From Paenibacillus lautus NBRC 15380 (lineage in GTDB: Bacteria > Bacillota > Bacilli > Paenibacillales > Paenibacillaceae): a stretch of DNA of 64,000 nt. The position numbers were made by a program, and so were the translations under genes. Below, in pieces: positions 25,864 to 35,826 of the stretch. Each line of letters opens with the position of its first letter. Position 1 is the first letter of the stretch. A model generated the notes under the pieces. That model was not told the origin of the DNA, did no database searches, and saw nothing but the letters and a program-made list of their open reading frames with translations. The DNA is taken from positions 1-64,000 of the forward strand of contig NZ_BIMF01000024.1 in NCBI RefSeq assembly GCF_004000945.1. The letters are read 5' to 3'.

Positions 25864-26772
25864 ATGAAACGAACCAACAGATCTGCCCATCTCAGCATGG
25901 CAGCGAAGGAGCAAATTGCCGGATATTTATTTGTTGCTCCTTTAATGCTCGGGCTGTTTATTTTGACATTAATCCCTGTCATTGGGTCTTTGCTGCTAAG
26001 CTTTACGGATTGGAACTTCGTTGCCGGGATGGGCGCGATCGAATTTGCAGGCCTGAGTAATTTCGTCACCCTATTCAAGGACAGTGCGTTTATGCAGAGT
26101 TTGGTTAACAATCTGGTCTTCATTATTACCGTTCCGATTACAATGATCTTGGCCTTGGTGCTTGCGGTATTGATTGACCGGCATGTTTATCTGAAGGATG
26201 CTTTTAAGGTTATTTACTTTCTGCCTTATATTTCGAGTATCGTTGCCGTCGCCATGGTCTGGCAGGTGTTGTTCCACCCCTCTCTCGGACCCGTGAACAA
26301 GACGCTGATGTCCCTTGGCATAGACAATCCGCCGAAATGGCTGGCTGACATCGATTTTGCGCTGCCGTCCTTGATGATGATTCAGGTGTGGATCCTGTTA
26401 GGGTACAACATCATCATCTATATTGCCGGATTACAGTCCATCCCCAGAGATCTGTATGAAGCTGCCGAGATTGATGGAGCCAATACATGGGTGAAATTTC
26501 GCAGCATTACGCTGCCGTGCATATCACCGACCACCTTTTTCTTATTAGTGACGGGAATCATTGGTACCTTCAAGATCTTCGACCTGATCCAAGTGCTAAC
26601 ACAAGGCGGACCGGCTAATTCGACAACCGTTATCGTATACGAGTTGTACGATACAGCCTTCAACCAGCTGAAGACAGGCTATGCCTCCAGCATGGCTCTG
26701 ATCCTGTTCCTGATCTGTCTGCTGATCACGGGTGCACAGATGCTGGCTCAGAAGAAATGGGTCAACTATTAA
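25864..26772 (+). CDS. Sugar ABC transporter permease, MalF-like (CUT1)
   Basis: 302 aa inner-membrane subunit with six hydrophobic segments. Seen: GYLFVAPLMLGLFILTLIP as first segment and the EAA loop YEAAEIDGANTWVKFRSITLP near residue 198, which contacts the ATPase. ATG 25864 follows GGAGGAGA. It forms a CUT1 importer with the next permease and the lipoprotein at 27753; no ATPase gene is present in the locus, so an MsmX-type subunit such as that at 2300 is expected to serve it. The uronide-processing genes downstream suggest oligosaccharides with unsaturated uronic acid as cargo. Confidence 0.92.
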   Translation: MKRTNRSAHLSMAAKEQIAGYLFVAPLMLGLFILTLIPVIGSLLLSFTDWNFVAGMGAIEFAGLSNFVTLFKDSAFMQSLVNNLVFIITVPITMILALVLAVLIDRHVYLKDAFKVIYFLPYISSIVAVAMVWQVLFHPSLGPVNKTLMSLGIDNPPKWLADIDFALPSLMMIQVWILLGYNIIIYIAGLQSIPRDLYEAAEIDGANTWVKFRSITLPCISPTTFFLLVTGIIGTFKIFDLIQVLTQGGPANSTTVIVYELYDTAFNQLKTGYASSMALILFLICLLITGAQMLAQKKWVNY

Positions 26773-26800
26773 GCAATTTCAATGAAAGGAGGGAAATCCC

Positions 26801-27622
26801 ATGAAATTAAATATATCCAAAGTGATTTGGACGATCGTTATGGCCTTAATCGGTATTCTATTTATTCTTCCGTTTGTATGGATGTTATCGACCTCCTTTA
26901 AGCCGGAGATGGATGTCTTCAAATTTCCGATTGAATGGATACCTAAAAATTGGAATGCGCTAGAGAACTACCAGACGGTATGGAGCGGACAGTTCGTTCG
27001 TTATTATTGGAACTCCATCTATATCACGATCGCTACGACCGTCATTAATGTGTTTGTGTGCGCGCTCGCAGCTTATGGCTTCTCCAAACTTCGTTTTCGC
27101 GGCAGAGATGCGATGTTTGTGCTTGTTCTGGCTTTGTACATGGTCCCGCCGCAGGCTTCGTTGGTCCCGCAGTTCTTATTGTTCAATTGGATGAATCTGA
27201 TTGATACCCATGCGGGTCTGATCCTATTGAACAGCTTCAGTATTATTGGAGCATTCATGTTGAAACAATTTTTCATGGGCGTGAACAACGAGTACATCGA
27301 GTCTGGCAAAATGGACGGGGCGGGCCACTTCCGAACCTTCTGGCAGATTGCCCTTCCGCTTATCCGACCGGGTGTCGCTACTTACGCTATTCTCCGGTTC
27401 ATCTGGACATGGAACGACTATCAATATCCGTTAATTTTCCTGAAGTCCAAAGATCTGTTTACGATCCAGCTCGGCATCCGACTCTTCGGCGACCAATACG
27501 GGGATGTATATTCCCTCATGATGGCTGGCGCCGTATCGGCCATATTGCCTCTGCTTATCATTTTTGCGATTGGTCAGAAGCAGGTTATCGAGGGCATTTC
27601 GCTTGGCGGGGTAAAGGGCTGA
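26801..27622 (+). CDS. Sugar ABC transporter permease, MalG-like (CUT1)
   Basis: 273 aa, six membrane segments. Seen: N-terminal FILPFVWMLSTSFKPEMDVF typical of MalG-type subunits and the EAA loop IESGKMDGAGHFRTFWQIAL near residue 166. GGAGGG lies nine bases before ATG 26801, 28 bases after the partner permease. A 130-base gap with a palindromic operator separates it from the binding-protein gene. Confidence 0.92.
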   Translation: MKLNISKVIWTIVMALIGILFILPFVWMLSTSFKPEMDVFKFPIEWIPKNWNALENYQTVWSGQFVRYYWNSIYITIATTVINVFVCALAAYGFSKLRFRGRDAMFVLVLALYMVPPQASLVPQFLLFNWMNLIDTHAGLILLNSFSIIGAFMLKQFFMGVNNEYIESGKMDGAGHFRTFWQIALPLIRPGVATYAILRFIWTWNDYQYPLIFLKSKDLFTIQLGIRLFGDQYGDVYSLMMAGAVSAILPLLIIFAIGQKQVIEGISLGGVKG

Positions 27623-27696
27623 GAAGAAGTCAAAATAGTTTGGCTTCCGTAAAAATTGGGAACTACGCTGAAAGATCGATCATGATAGGATGATTT

Positions 27697-27710
27697 TGTA
27701 AGCACTTACT
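27697..27710 (+). promoter_or_regulatory. cre-like 14-bp operator before the binding-protein gene
   Basis: TGTAAGCACTTACT, a near palindrome matching the CcpA cre pattern except at the central CG. The reverse complement of almost the same sequence lies at 35848. It is 42 bases before ATG 27753, in the gap between permease and binding protein. Confidence 0.6.
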
Positions 27711-27752
27711 TCTATGAATAACGGGAAGCAGTTACTTTCGAGGAGGGTCAAT

Positions 27753-29114
27753 ATGAAAATCAAGAGATTATCGGCGATGTTGTTAAGCTTATCCTTTGCG
27801 CTTGTTGTTTCGGCTTGCGGAGGTGGAGGCAGCACGCCGTCTGATTCGGCCGCTCAAGGCAGCACGGACTCAGGCAAGGAAACAGCACCTGATCAAATTG
27901 TGTTGAAATTAAGCACGTGGCAGACGGATGCAAAAGCGCAGTGGAGCAAGATTATTCCAGAGTTCGAGAAGAAGCATCCAAACATCAAGGTGGAGCTGGA
28001 TCTTCTGAACGAGAAGGGAGATTCGCTTGCTTCCATGCAAAAATTGGACCTGATGGCCGCATCAAATGACCAACTGGATATCGTTGAGCTTCCTTATACG
28101 AATTATTCGCAGCGGGCAGATATCGGACTGTTTGAACCGCTAGATAGCTACATAGAACAAGATGGCTACCAATATGATGATGAATACTTGGTGGATACCC
28201 GAGTCAACGGCAAAATTTACGCACTGCCATCCTCGATGCAGCGCTGGTTTGTGATCATGAACAAAGCGATGTTGGAGGAAGCGGGTTTGCCGATCCCTAC
28301 GGACTGGACGTGGAAAGAGTTTGAGGACTACGCGAAGAAGCTGACCAAGGGGGAAGGCATCGAGAAACGATATGGTGCTTACCTGCACAATTGGCCGGAT
28401 TACTTCCAGCTGCAATTGATGAGCAAGCCGTCTGATAATACATTTCTCAAAGGCGACGGAACATCCAATGCCAAGGACCCTCTGCTGAAAGCCAATCTGG
28501 AAATGATGAAGCGAATGATGTATGAGGATAAGAGTGCGAATCCGTACGAAGATATTATTTCGCAAAAGCTGGCTTACCGTAATCAATACTTCAACGGACT
28601 TGCTGCTATGCTCCCTATGGGGGATTGGATGGTAGCGGAGTCCGGAGGAACGGACGCCATTCCGGCTACCTTCGAAACTGTATTTGCACCTCTGCCTAAA
28701 CTGGAAGGGGAAAGCAAACATTACTCCCCGGTACAACCGACATATATGGCAGTGGCAGCGAAATCCGAAAATAAAGAGGCCGCTTATCAATTCGTCAGAT
28801 GGTATACGTCCGAAGGCCTGGAAATTGGGGGAAGAGTATTCTCAGGCTGGGCCAAGTCGGATACGGATAAGCTGATCGATACGATCGTAGGCTCCTCTAA
28901 AGATCCATCGAAGATCGATGTGGAGTCACTGAAATATACGATTAATAACACCGTGCCAGGGTCAGCCCCCGTGCCTGTAAAATATGCCGAGGAAGCAAAG
29001 AATGTTGTGATTCCGGAAGCAGAGCTGTATATTCTGAATAAGCATGATCTGGACAAAACGATCGACAGCATCGATCAGAAGATTACCGAGGTTGTGAATA
29101 GTAATAAAAATTAG
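27753..29114 (+). CDS. Sugar ABC transporter substrate-binding lipoprotein
   Basis: 453 aa. Signal peptide with lipobox LVVSACGGGG; the cysteine near residue 22 is lipidated. A Ser/Gly/Thr-rich linker follows, then a bacterial family 1 extracellular binding-protein fold: LKLSTWQTDAKAQWSKIIPE, FEKKHPNIKVELD, and the hinge region KIYALPSSMQRWFVIMNKAM. It is presented outside the membrane to the permeases at 25864 and 26801. ATG 27753 follows GAGGAGGG. The ligand is inferred to be a uronic-acid-containing oligosaccharide because of the GH88 enzyme nearby; sequence alone does not show it. Confidence 0.9.
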   Translation: MKIKRLSAMLLSLSFALVVSACGGGGSTPSDSAAQGSTDSGKETAPDQIVLKLSTWQTDAKAQWSKIIPEFEKKHPNIKVELDLLNEKGDSLASMQKLDLMAASNDQLDIVELPYTNYSQRADIGLFEPLDSYIEQDGYQYDDEYLVDTRVNGKIYALPSSMQRWFVIMNKAMLEEAGLPIPTDWTWKEFEDYAKKLTKGEGIEKRYGAYLHNWPDYFQLQLMSKPSDNTFLKGDGTSNAKDPLLKANLEMMKRMMYEDKSANPYEDIISQKLAYRNQYFNGLAAMLPMGDWMVAESGGTDAIPATFETVFAPLPKLEGESKHYSPVQPTYMAVAAKSENKEAAYQFVRWYTSEGLEIGGRVFSGWAKSDTDKLIDTIVGSSKDPSKIDVESLKYTINNTVPGSAPVPVKYAEEAKNVVIPEAELYILNKHDLDKTIDSIDQKITEVVNSNKN

Positions 29115-29228
29115 GCTGAGACACAGAATGTGATATGCCTAATGCAGCAATAGGATACGAGGATGGTCAAGGGGAAAACTCAGGTTTTCCCTATTCCAAT
29201 TCATTAAGATTTGAGGACTGCATCTGTG

Positions 29229-31046
29229 ATGATTCCCAAATTTTCATTGCGAAAAAAATTAATCTGGTCAGCACTGCTATGTTTTCTGCTTCCCCTGGGC
29301 GGAATATATTGGGTTACCAATTATTTAACCAAAGATCTTCTGCTGGACAGGGCCATTGTGAGCTCAGAGGATGCACTAAAAGCTGTTCAATCCGATGTGA
29401 ACAGCGTTCTGGATCAAACATTGGAGCTGTCCAACATGGTGCTGACGAACTCGGAGATCAGACAGCAGATTATGTCCAGGCAGAAAGAGGGCACGCAGGA
29501 ATACAAGAATGAGATCCTTGTAAACTACAGCCGCTTAATCCGGCTGCTCGATGAGCTCTTCGGGCAGCATGATGATTATTATGTCACCATCCTGGGAAAG
29601 AACGATTTTACATATACCAATTACTCTCACAACGATTTTAATCCGGCCATCTTATACAAGCAGCCGTGGTTCGCGGAGCTTAACCAAATTCCCTCGTTCT
29701 CAACCTATTGGGTCGGATTACAGGACAATTATTTTCATGCTGTCGACAAGGAGGATTCTTATCTGATTACGATAGGGCGACCGATAAGAACATCCTCCAA
29801 CAGCATCATCGGTTATGTCATCATCAGTGTGAATGAACGTAAGATTCGCAGCCATCTCCAGAGCGGCTCTAATCCAGACCAGGATATGATGCTGCTGGAT
29901 GAGGAGGGCGTGGTCATCTCCCATTCCGATCCGTCCCTAATCGGAAGCAGAATGACCTGGTGGAATCAGGATGAGCCTACACGAACGATTGAAATGGACG
30001 GCCGGGAATATGTATACGCCGAGCAGTCCATTCGCCCGAATACTTGGAATCTGGTCAGCTTAATTCCCTTATCATCGGCCGTTTCCAAGTATAAACAGAT
30101 TTTATTAATCAGTTTTGGGCTGCAGGTGCTTTTCTTTACCTTATTCTGTATTCTGCTGATGGTGTTGATCTCGGCATTTACGAAGCCGATGAGGGAGCTG
30201 AGCGGCTTCATAACCCGCATTGGCCGGGGTCAGCTGGATATCCGCTCGGGAATACGCGGTAACAACGAGGTGACTCAGCTCGCACGGACGATCGATCATA
30301 TGCTGGACAGGATCGAATCCAATATCGAGCAAATTACCGTGGAACAGGCAAAGAAGCGAAAGGCCGAGCTGGAGATGCTGCAGGCTCAGATCAACCCGCA
30401 CTTTATGTTTAATCTTCTGAATTCCATCAGGCTCAACATATTGATCGAAGGGGATAAGGAGAACGCCGAATTGATTGCTTCCTTGTCTTCCCTGCTGCGC
30501 ATGACGATTAATCGCGATAATGAATTTATTCCGCTTCATGAAGAGGTGCAGACGGTTCATCACTATATCCGGCTCATGAATTTCCGGCATGCCAACCAGG
30601 TGAGGCTTGAGGTGAATTACGAGGCAGGCTGCGAGCAAGCATTAGTTCCACGCTTCATGATTCAACCGATCATTGAAAACGCTATTATTCATGGTTATGA
30701 GCAGTTTGCCGGGGTCATCTTTATTGAAGCGGTCCATATCACTGAAAAAGGAGCCAATGACATCAGCATAACCGTCCGGGACAACGGGATCGGTATGAGT
30801 GAGGCTACGCTTCAAGAGCTGCGTGCCAATGTGGACCCGGTTCAAGGGGCAGCAGCACCTGCCAAAAAGGGATTTTCCGGTATTGGTGTCAAGAATGTAT
30901 TCCAGCGTCTTCGTCTGATCTACGGAACTAACGCCCAACTGGAGGTTCACAGTGAACAGGACATTGGAACAAACATCACGTTAAAGTTTCCATTCGAGGT
31001 GGAGAGAGGTGAGCATGGTGCTGACAGCGATTCTGGTGGACGATGA
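29229..31046 (+). CDS. Sensor histidine kinase, YesM-like (HPK7/LytS type)
   Basis: About 605 aa. A membrane segment near residues 10-35, an extracellular Cache/dCACHE-like sensor (about 40-275), a second membrane segment (QILLISFGLQVLFFTLFCIL), a HAMP linker, then the His_kinase motif QAQINPHFMFNLLNSIRLNI with the phosphorylated His, and an ATPase part with PIIENAIIHGYE and DNGIGM. It partners the YesN-type regulator, whose start overlaps its 3' end by 32 bases. The signal is probably a breakdown product of the locus substrate. GAGG supports ATG 29229 or GTG 29226. Confidence 0.9.
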   Translation: MIPKFSLRKKLIWSALLCFLLPLGGIYWVTNYLTKDLLLDRAIVSSEDALKAVQSDVNSVLDQTLELSNMVLTNSEIRQQIMSRQKEGTQEYKNEILVNYSRLIRLLDELFGQHDDYYVTILGKNDFTYTNYSHNDFNPAILYKQPWFAELNQIPSFSTYWVGLQDNYFHAVDKEDSYLITIGRPIRTSSNSIIGYVIISVNERKIRSHLQSGSNPDQDMMLLDEEGVVISHSDPSLIGSRMTWWNQDEPTRTIEMDGREYVYAEQSIRPNTWNLVSLIPLSSAVSKYKQILLISFGLQVLFFTLFCILLMVLISAFTKPMRELSGFITRIGRGQLDIRSGIRGNNEVTQLARTIDHMLDRIESNIEQITVEQAKKRKAELEMLQAQINPHFMFNLLNSIRLNILIEGDKENAELIASLSSLLRMTINRDNEFIPLHEEVQTVHHYIRLMNFRHANQVRLEVNYEAGCEQALVPRFMIQPIIENAIIHGYEQFAGVIFIEAVHITEKGANDISITVRDNGIGMSEATLQELRANVDPVQGAAAPAKKGFSGIGVKNVFQRLRLIYGTNAQLEVHSEQDIGTNITLKFPFEVERGEHGADSDSGGR

Positions 31047-32619
31047 TTATCCTGTTGTGCGCTATTTGTCGCAAAGCATTGCGTGGAAAGAGCTTGGTGT
31101 TGAATTGATCGGTTGTTACTCAAACGGTTTGGAGGCTTGGGAGGATGCGCAGCTCAAGCAGCCTGACATTATTATTACGGATATCGGGATGCCCAAGATG
31201 AATGGCCTGGAGATGCTTGAAAATTTCAATAAAGTGAATCCCTTGTTTCGAGCCGTCATTTTGTCCTGCCATAACGAGTTCCACTACGCGCAACAAGCAA
31301 TGAAGCTGAAAGTGAGCGATTATATCCTGAAAGAAAGCCTGGATGTAGAACAGCTGCAGCAGCTGCTGCATCATATCGCCGTGGATCTGAGCGAGGAAAA
31401 GCATAAAGCCGCGGAAGTGATGATGTATATGCAGAAGGAATCGCTCAACCGATCCGCCCTAAAAGATAAACTTCTGAAGGATACGCTGTATCAGTTATCC
31501 TGGACGAAGGAAGCGTGGATTAAGCATGCCCGGTTAAATGGTGTCGACCTTCAGGCCAGATATTACTTGCCTTTCGTTGTCTCTATCGACCGTATGCCCG
31601 AAGTTTCAAGGACCCGCAAAATGAACGATTATACGATTGCATTCGCGGTCGAAAATGTGCTGCAGGAAGTGCTCGATTCGATGCATCGCAGCGTTATTTT
31701 TCATTACAGCAACAAAGAGCTGGTCGTTCTCATCTGTTGCGAGGAACCCGTTAAGGAACAGCAGATACTCTACTATTCCTTGCAGCGGGCGATAACGGCC
31801 ATGAAACAATATTTGAAAATATCAGTTACCTGCCTATTGGGACGGGAAGCCGCAGCACCTGAGGAGCTCCGGCTCATATTAATGCCCATGCTCAAGGAAT
31901 GGAGCCATCGCTTTTATCTGGAGGAATCCAGCATCTGCCGGTTCGAGAAGGCGTCTTTCACCAGCGGGGATATGTATGGAGAATATGCCGTATTCTTCTC
32001 GCGGATCAATGACATGCTGGCCTTGAATCGGCCTGAACATTTGGAGGAGATTGTAAAGGAATGGGCGGTATGGGTAGAAACGAACCGGTTTCCCCCTGCC
32101 GATGTGAAAGAATGGGTGCTGCAGCTGCTCATGGACTTACAGATGAAAACGAAAGTGACATTGCAGGTTCAGGACAGCATAACGGAAGAGAAGCTGTATG
32201 ACGCGATCAACGATATTCATTCTATGGAGCATCTGCGGAGCTGGATCATGGCATATCTGACGGAGCTCTCCCGCAGATTAAGCGTATTATCCATCCGCTC
32301 AAAACGTTCCGAGATCATCCGGGCACAGAAATATGTGATTCAGCATGTGACCGAGAAATTGACGCTTGAAGAGATGGCAGGTTATTTAAACCTGAATTCA
32401 AGCTACTTCAGCCGCCTGTTTAAACGTGAAACGAACCAGAATTTTATCGAATATGTCAATATGGTCAAGCTCCAGAAGGCGAAGCAGCTGCTTCAGCAGT
32501 CTAATAAGACCGTCGAGGAGATATCGGATTATTTGGGTTATGCCAATAAGAGCTATTTTATCAAATTGTTCAAGCGGGAAATTGGCATGACGCCGAGCGA
32601 GTTTACGTCTTGGAGTTAA
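31015..32619 (+). CDS. Response regulator with AraC DNA-binding domain, YesN-like
   Basis: 534 aa. Receiver domain 1-120: VDDDYPVVRYL acidic pocket, phospho-acceptor Asp in IIITDIGMPKMNG, the signalling serine in VILSCHNEF, and lysine in DYILKESL. A long middle region of unknown fold follows. The C-terminal AraC domain has two helix-turn-helices: LTLEEMAGYLNLNSSYFSRL and VEEISDYLGYANKSYFIKLF. It is expected to activate the ABC importer and processing genes. It overlaps the kinase gene out of frame; ATG 31015 is chosen over GTG 31009 for spacing to GGAGAGAGG. Confidence 0.92.
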   Translation: MVLTAILVDDDYPVVRYLSQSIAWKELGVELIGCYSNGLEAWEDAQLKQPDIIITDIGMPKMNGLEMLENFNKVNPLFRAVILSCHNEFHYAQQAMKLKVSDYILKESLDVEQLQQLLHHIAVDLSEEKHKAAEVMMYMQKESLNRSALKDKLLKDTLYQLSWTKEAWIKHARLNGVDLQARYYLPFVVSIDRMPEVSRTRKMNDYTIAFAVENVLQEVLDSMHRSVIFHYSNKELVVLICCEEPVKEQQILYYSLQRAITAMKQYLKISVTCLLGREAAAPEELRLILMPMLKEWSHRFYLEESSICRFEKASFTSGDMYGEYAVFFSRINDMLALNRPEHLEEIVKEWAVWVETNRFPPADVKEWVLQLLMDLQMKTKVTLQVQDSITEEKLYDAINDIHSMEHLRSWIMAYLTELSRRLSVLSIRSKRSEIIRAQKYVIQHVTEKLTLEEMAGYLNLNSSYFSRLFKRETNQNFIEYVNMVKLQKAKQLLQQSNKTVEEISDYLGYANKSYFIKLFKREIGMTPSEFTSWS

Positions 32620-32647
32620 TTAGCGATAAGAGAAGGGAATTAAGACC

Positions 32648-34513
32648 ATGGAGCTGACAGATGAAACGTTACAAGGCTTATCGCTTTGCACCAAAGCCGA
32701 TCTGCAGAAGGCTCTCCTGAATATGTTGGAGCCTTTGAAGCAGCGCTTCACCTCGGGATATGCCGGACTAACGCTCGGATCTACAGCAGCCATACATAAT
32801 GAAGCCATCGCTCTTATGGAGGCTTTTGCCAGACCCTTATGGGGATTGATTCCCCATGCCAGCGGGGGCGGCGAATCGGATTTATGGCCCCTGTACCTGA
32901 AGGGAGTCGTGAATGGTACGGACCCGGAGCATGCCGAGTATTGGGGAGAGTTTGCGACCCAGGATCAGCGCATGGTCGAGCAGGCGGTATTCGGATTTGG
33001 ACTGGCGCTTGCTCCGCACAAGCTGTGGGAGCCATTGCAGGAGCAGGAAAAGCAGCAGCTGTACCGGTGGCTCAATCAGATCAATCTCGTGGACCATTCC
33101 AATCCGAACAATTGGCTGATGTTTACGGTGCTTGTAAATATGGGTTTCAAGAAGGTAGGCATGCCTTACAATCAAGCCATTATGGATGAGTACCTCGATA
33201 TTATCGATACTTACTATTTAGGCGATGGATGGTATTCCGACGGCAAGACGGACCAGCGGGATTACTATATTCCGTTCGCGATGCACTTCTATACGCTGAT
33301 CTATGCGAAGCTGATGGAGCAACATGATCCTGAACGTGCACGGATTTATAAGGAGCGGGCGAAGACGTTTGCAGAGCAATTCATTTATTGGTTCGCCAAG
33401 GATGGAAGCAGTCTTCCCTTTGGGCGAAGCCAGACCTATCGCTTTGCCCAGGTTTCCTTCTGGTGTGCGCTCGTATACGCCGGCGTCGAGCCATTTTCCC
33501 TCGGCGTAATCAAAGGGATCATTATGAGGCATTTGCGGTGGTGGCTTGCGCAGCCCATCTTTACGACAGACGGCTTGTTAAGTATCGGGTATGCCTACCC
33601 CAATTTGATCATGGGGGAGAGCTACAATGCGCCGGGATCACCATACTGGGCGTTTAAGTCATTTCTTATATTGGATTTGCCGGATGATCATCCGTTCTGG
33701 ACGGTGGAAGAGGAGCCCCTGCCAAGCTTGAAGTCGGTGTCAGTCCAGCCTCATGCCAGAATGCTGATATGCAAACCGGAGGATGATGGACATATAACAG
33801 CCCTGGCTTCCGGTCAAATGGCTAACTTTGATATGGCGCACAGTGCAGCCAAATATGCAAAATTCGCCTACTCTACGCGGTTTGGTTTCAGTGTCCCCAA
33901 AGGGTATTATGGCCTCGGACAGGGGGCTTATGATTCGATGCTTGCTCTAAGCGAATGCGATGAGCATTATCGTGTACGGCGCTTTTGCGAGGAGTTCCGC
34001 ATCGAAGAGCAGTATGTTTACTCTAGATGGCTTCCTTGGCATGATGTCGAAGTGCGGACATGGCTGGTTCCTGCAGGACTGTGGCATGTACGGATTCACC
34101 ATATCCATTCAAGCCGCTGCCTGACTGCGGCCGAGGGCGGATTTGCCGTGGGAAGGATGACGGATTTTGCCCTGAGCGAGACCGAAGCGGTAAAGGCGGA
34201 ACCCCAACGGGTGGCTGCGATGATGCCGGGTGGAATCAGTGGAATCGTCAATGTACAAGGATACGGCGGCGCGTTGATGGTTTACCCGGAGGCCAATACC
34301 AACCTGCTTAAGCCAAGAACGATGATTCCGACGTTAACCGTCCAGCTGGAGCCGGGCGAACATGTTTTGATATCGGCCGTATACGGAGCTTCAAACCGTG
34401 AGGAGAACCGTAGACGCTACGGCCTCGCTCCGATTGTAGAGCGCACACTCGAAGGAAACATCGTCGTTACGGATGCCGAGAACGGAAGCGTCCTTTTTCG
34501 TTTGGACATTTAG
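32648..34513 (+). CDS. DUF2264 family protein, probable uronic-acid glycosidase
   Basis: 621 aa with no signal peptide, so intracellular. Seen: an alpha/alpha-barrel-like first part (RPLWGLIPHASGGGESDLWP, NPNNWLMFTVLVNMGF, DGWYSDGKTDQRDYYIPFAM, LPFGRSQTYRFAQ) and a beta-rich C-terminal part from about residue 380. I recognise it as DUF2264. I recall this family being linked to glycoside hydrolase family GH154, but am not certain. It sits 29 bases after the regulator and 34 before the GH88 gene, so both probably work in sequence on imported oligosaccharides. Confidence 0.75.
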   Translation: MELTDETLQGLSLCTKADLQKALLNMLEPLKQRFTSGYAGLTLGSTAAIHNEAIALMEAFARPLWGLIPHASGGGESDLWPLYLKGVVNGTDPEHAEYWGEFATQDQRMVEQAVFGFGLALAPHKLWEPLQEQEKQQLYRWLNQINLVDHSNPNNWLMFTVLVNMGFKKVGMPYNQAIMDEYLDIIDTYYLGDGWYSDGKTDQRDYYIPFAMHFYTLIYAKLMEQHDPERARIYKERAKTFAEQFIYWFAKDGSSLPFGRSQTYRFAQVSFWCALVYAGVEPFSLGVIKGIIMRHLRWWLAQPIFTTDGLLSIGYAYPNLIMGESYNAPGSPYWAFKSFLILDLPDDHPFWTVEEEPLPSLKSVSVQPHARMLICKPEDDGHITALASGQMANFDMAHSAAKYAKFAYSTRFGFSVPKGYYGLGQGAYDSMLALSECDEHYRVRRFCEEFRIEEQYVYSRWLPWHDVEVRTWLVPAGLWHVRIHHIHSSRCLTAAEGGFAVGRMTDFALSETEAVKAEPQRVAAMMPGGISGIVNVQGYGGALMVYPEANTNLLKPRTMIPTLTVQLEPGEHVLISAVYGASNREENRRRYGLAPIVERTLEGNIVVTDAENGSVLFRLDI

Positions 34514-34547
34514 CACGAACAAGCATATGAGCAAGGGGAGGATGAAC

Positions 34548-35672
34548 ATGTGGAAGGGCGCAATTGAGGATGCCATTCGGAAAATTAAGCAGAATATAAT
34601 AAAGTATCCGGGGAAATTACCGCATATTACGGAAGGCCAGCGATACGAGTGGGGCGATAATAACGACTGGATCGAAGGATTCTATGTCGGGATGATGTGG
34701 CTTGCATACGAGTATGGACAAGATTCCTTCTATAAGGAGGCGGCTGAGTCTTACTTGACCAATTTCAAGGAACGGCTGGACGGGCACGTGGCATTGGATC
34801 ATCATGACATCGGTTTTCTATACTCACTGTCCGCTGTGGCGCAGTGGCGTGTAACGGGGAGCGATGCGGCTCGTATCACGGCACTTCAGGCAGCGGATAC
34901 CTTGCTGGCACGGTGGCGCCCCCGAATGGGGATGATTCAGGCATGGGGACCTGCGGATGATCCTGAGAACGGAGGACGGATGATTATCGATTGTCTGCTG
35001 AATCTCCCGCTGCTGTTTTGGGCGCATGAGCAGACGGGTGAATCGAAGTATTACGATATTGCCATGAAGCATGCCTTGCAGAGCCAGAAGTTTCTGGTGC
35101 GTGGGGACGGGTCCTCCTACCATACGTTTTATTTTGACATTACCAATGGAAATGCGCTTCGGGGAGGCACACATCAAGGGTACCAAGACGGATCGACCTG
35201 GACACGTGGTCAGGCTTGGGGGATATACGGTTTTGCACTGGCTTACAGATATACGAAGCATGAGGCATTTTTGGATACGGCGAAGCGTCTTGCCCGATAT
35301 TTTATCGAACGTATGGCTGAGGATGCTGTTGTCTATTGGGACTTCGATGTGCCGATTGATGAGGGCACACCGCGCGACAGCTCGGCATCGGCTATCGCAG
35401 CGTGCGGATTGCTTGAGCTTCTGGAACTTATGGAAGACCGTGATCCGGACAGGATGCTGTTCGAGAATGCCTTGAACCGCAGCATGAGCGCATTGGTGGA
35501 GCATTATTCAACAATGGACCTGCCGGATGCGGAGGGGCTGTTAAAGCACGGATCCTACCATGTCAGGGGGGACCGGGCGCCGGATGATTATATGATCTGG
35601 GGAGATTATTTTTATTTGGAGGCGCTGGTCCGGCTAGAACAAGGAATTAAAGGCTATTGGTACGAATCTTAA
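34548..35672 (+). CDS. Unsaturated glucuronyl hydrolase, GH88
   Basis: 374 aa, close to the 377-aa UGL of Bacillus sp. GL1 as remembered. It removes the 4,5-unsaturated glucuronic acid left at oligosaccharide ends by polysaccharide lyases, acting in the cytoplasm. Seen: first catalytic-region Asp in LDHHDIGFLYS near residue 88, second in MIIDCLLNLPLLFWA near residue 147, substrate-binding YHTFYFDITNGN, WTRGQAWGIYGFALAYRYT, and RDSSASAIAA. ATG 34548 lies six bases after AAGGGGAGG. GH105 is the other family of this size, but the motifs fit GH88 better. Substrates of the family include hyaluronan, chondroitin, gellan and xanthan fragments. Confidence 0.9.
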   Translation: MWKGAIEDAIRKIKQNIIKYPGKLPHITEGQRYEWGDNNDWIEGFYVGMMWLAYEYGQDSFYKEAAESYLTNFKERLDGHVALDHHDIGFLYSLSAVAQWRVTGSDAARITALQAADTLLARWRPRMGMIQAWGPADDPENGGRMIIDCLLNLPLLFWAHEQTGESKYYDIAMKHALQSQKFLVRGDGSSYHTFYFDITNGNALRGGTHQGYQDGSTWTRGQAWGIYGFALAYRYTKHEAFLDTAKRLARYFIERMAEDAVVYWDFDVPIDEGTPRDSSASAIAACGLLELLELMEDRDPDRMLFENALNRSMSALVEHYSTMDLPDAEGLLKHGSYHVRGDRAPDDYMIWGDYFYLEALVRLEQGIKGYWYES

Positions 35673-35698
35673 AGCTGAAATATGTAACGGATATTGAC

Positions 35699-35730
35699 CT
35701 CTGTCGGCGATCTGCCGGCAGAGTTTTTTT
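35699..35730 (+). terminator. Intrinsic terminator after the GH88 gene
   Basis: CTCTGTCGGC pairs with GCCGGCAGAG (one wobble) around a five-base loop, followed by seven T. It separates the importer/processing half of the locus from the surface-protein half. Confidence 0.92.
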
Positions 35731-35826
35731 GTGACCTGACGAACAGGGCGAGGCAGCGGACGCAAAGAGGTAAAAATCGTGTGGCATCCGTCAAATTTGT
35801 TCATTATATCTGTTTTTTAACTTTCC

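Noticed and set aside
34548..35672. GH105 (YteR-type) assignment for the uronyl hydrolase
   Set aside because: The DHHDIGFLYS and IIDCLLN motifs and the C-terminal layout follow GH88 unsaturated glucuronyl hydrolase, not YteR.
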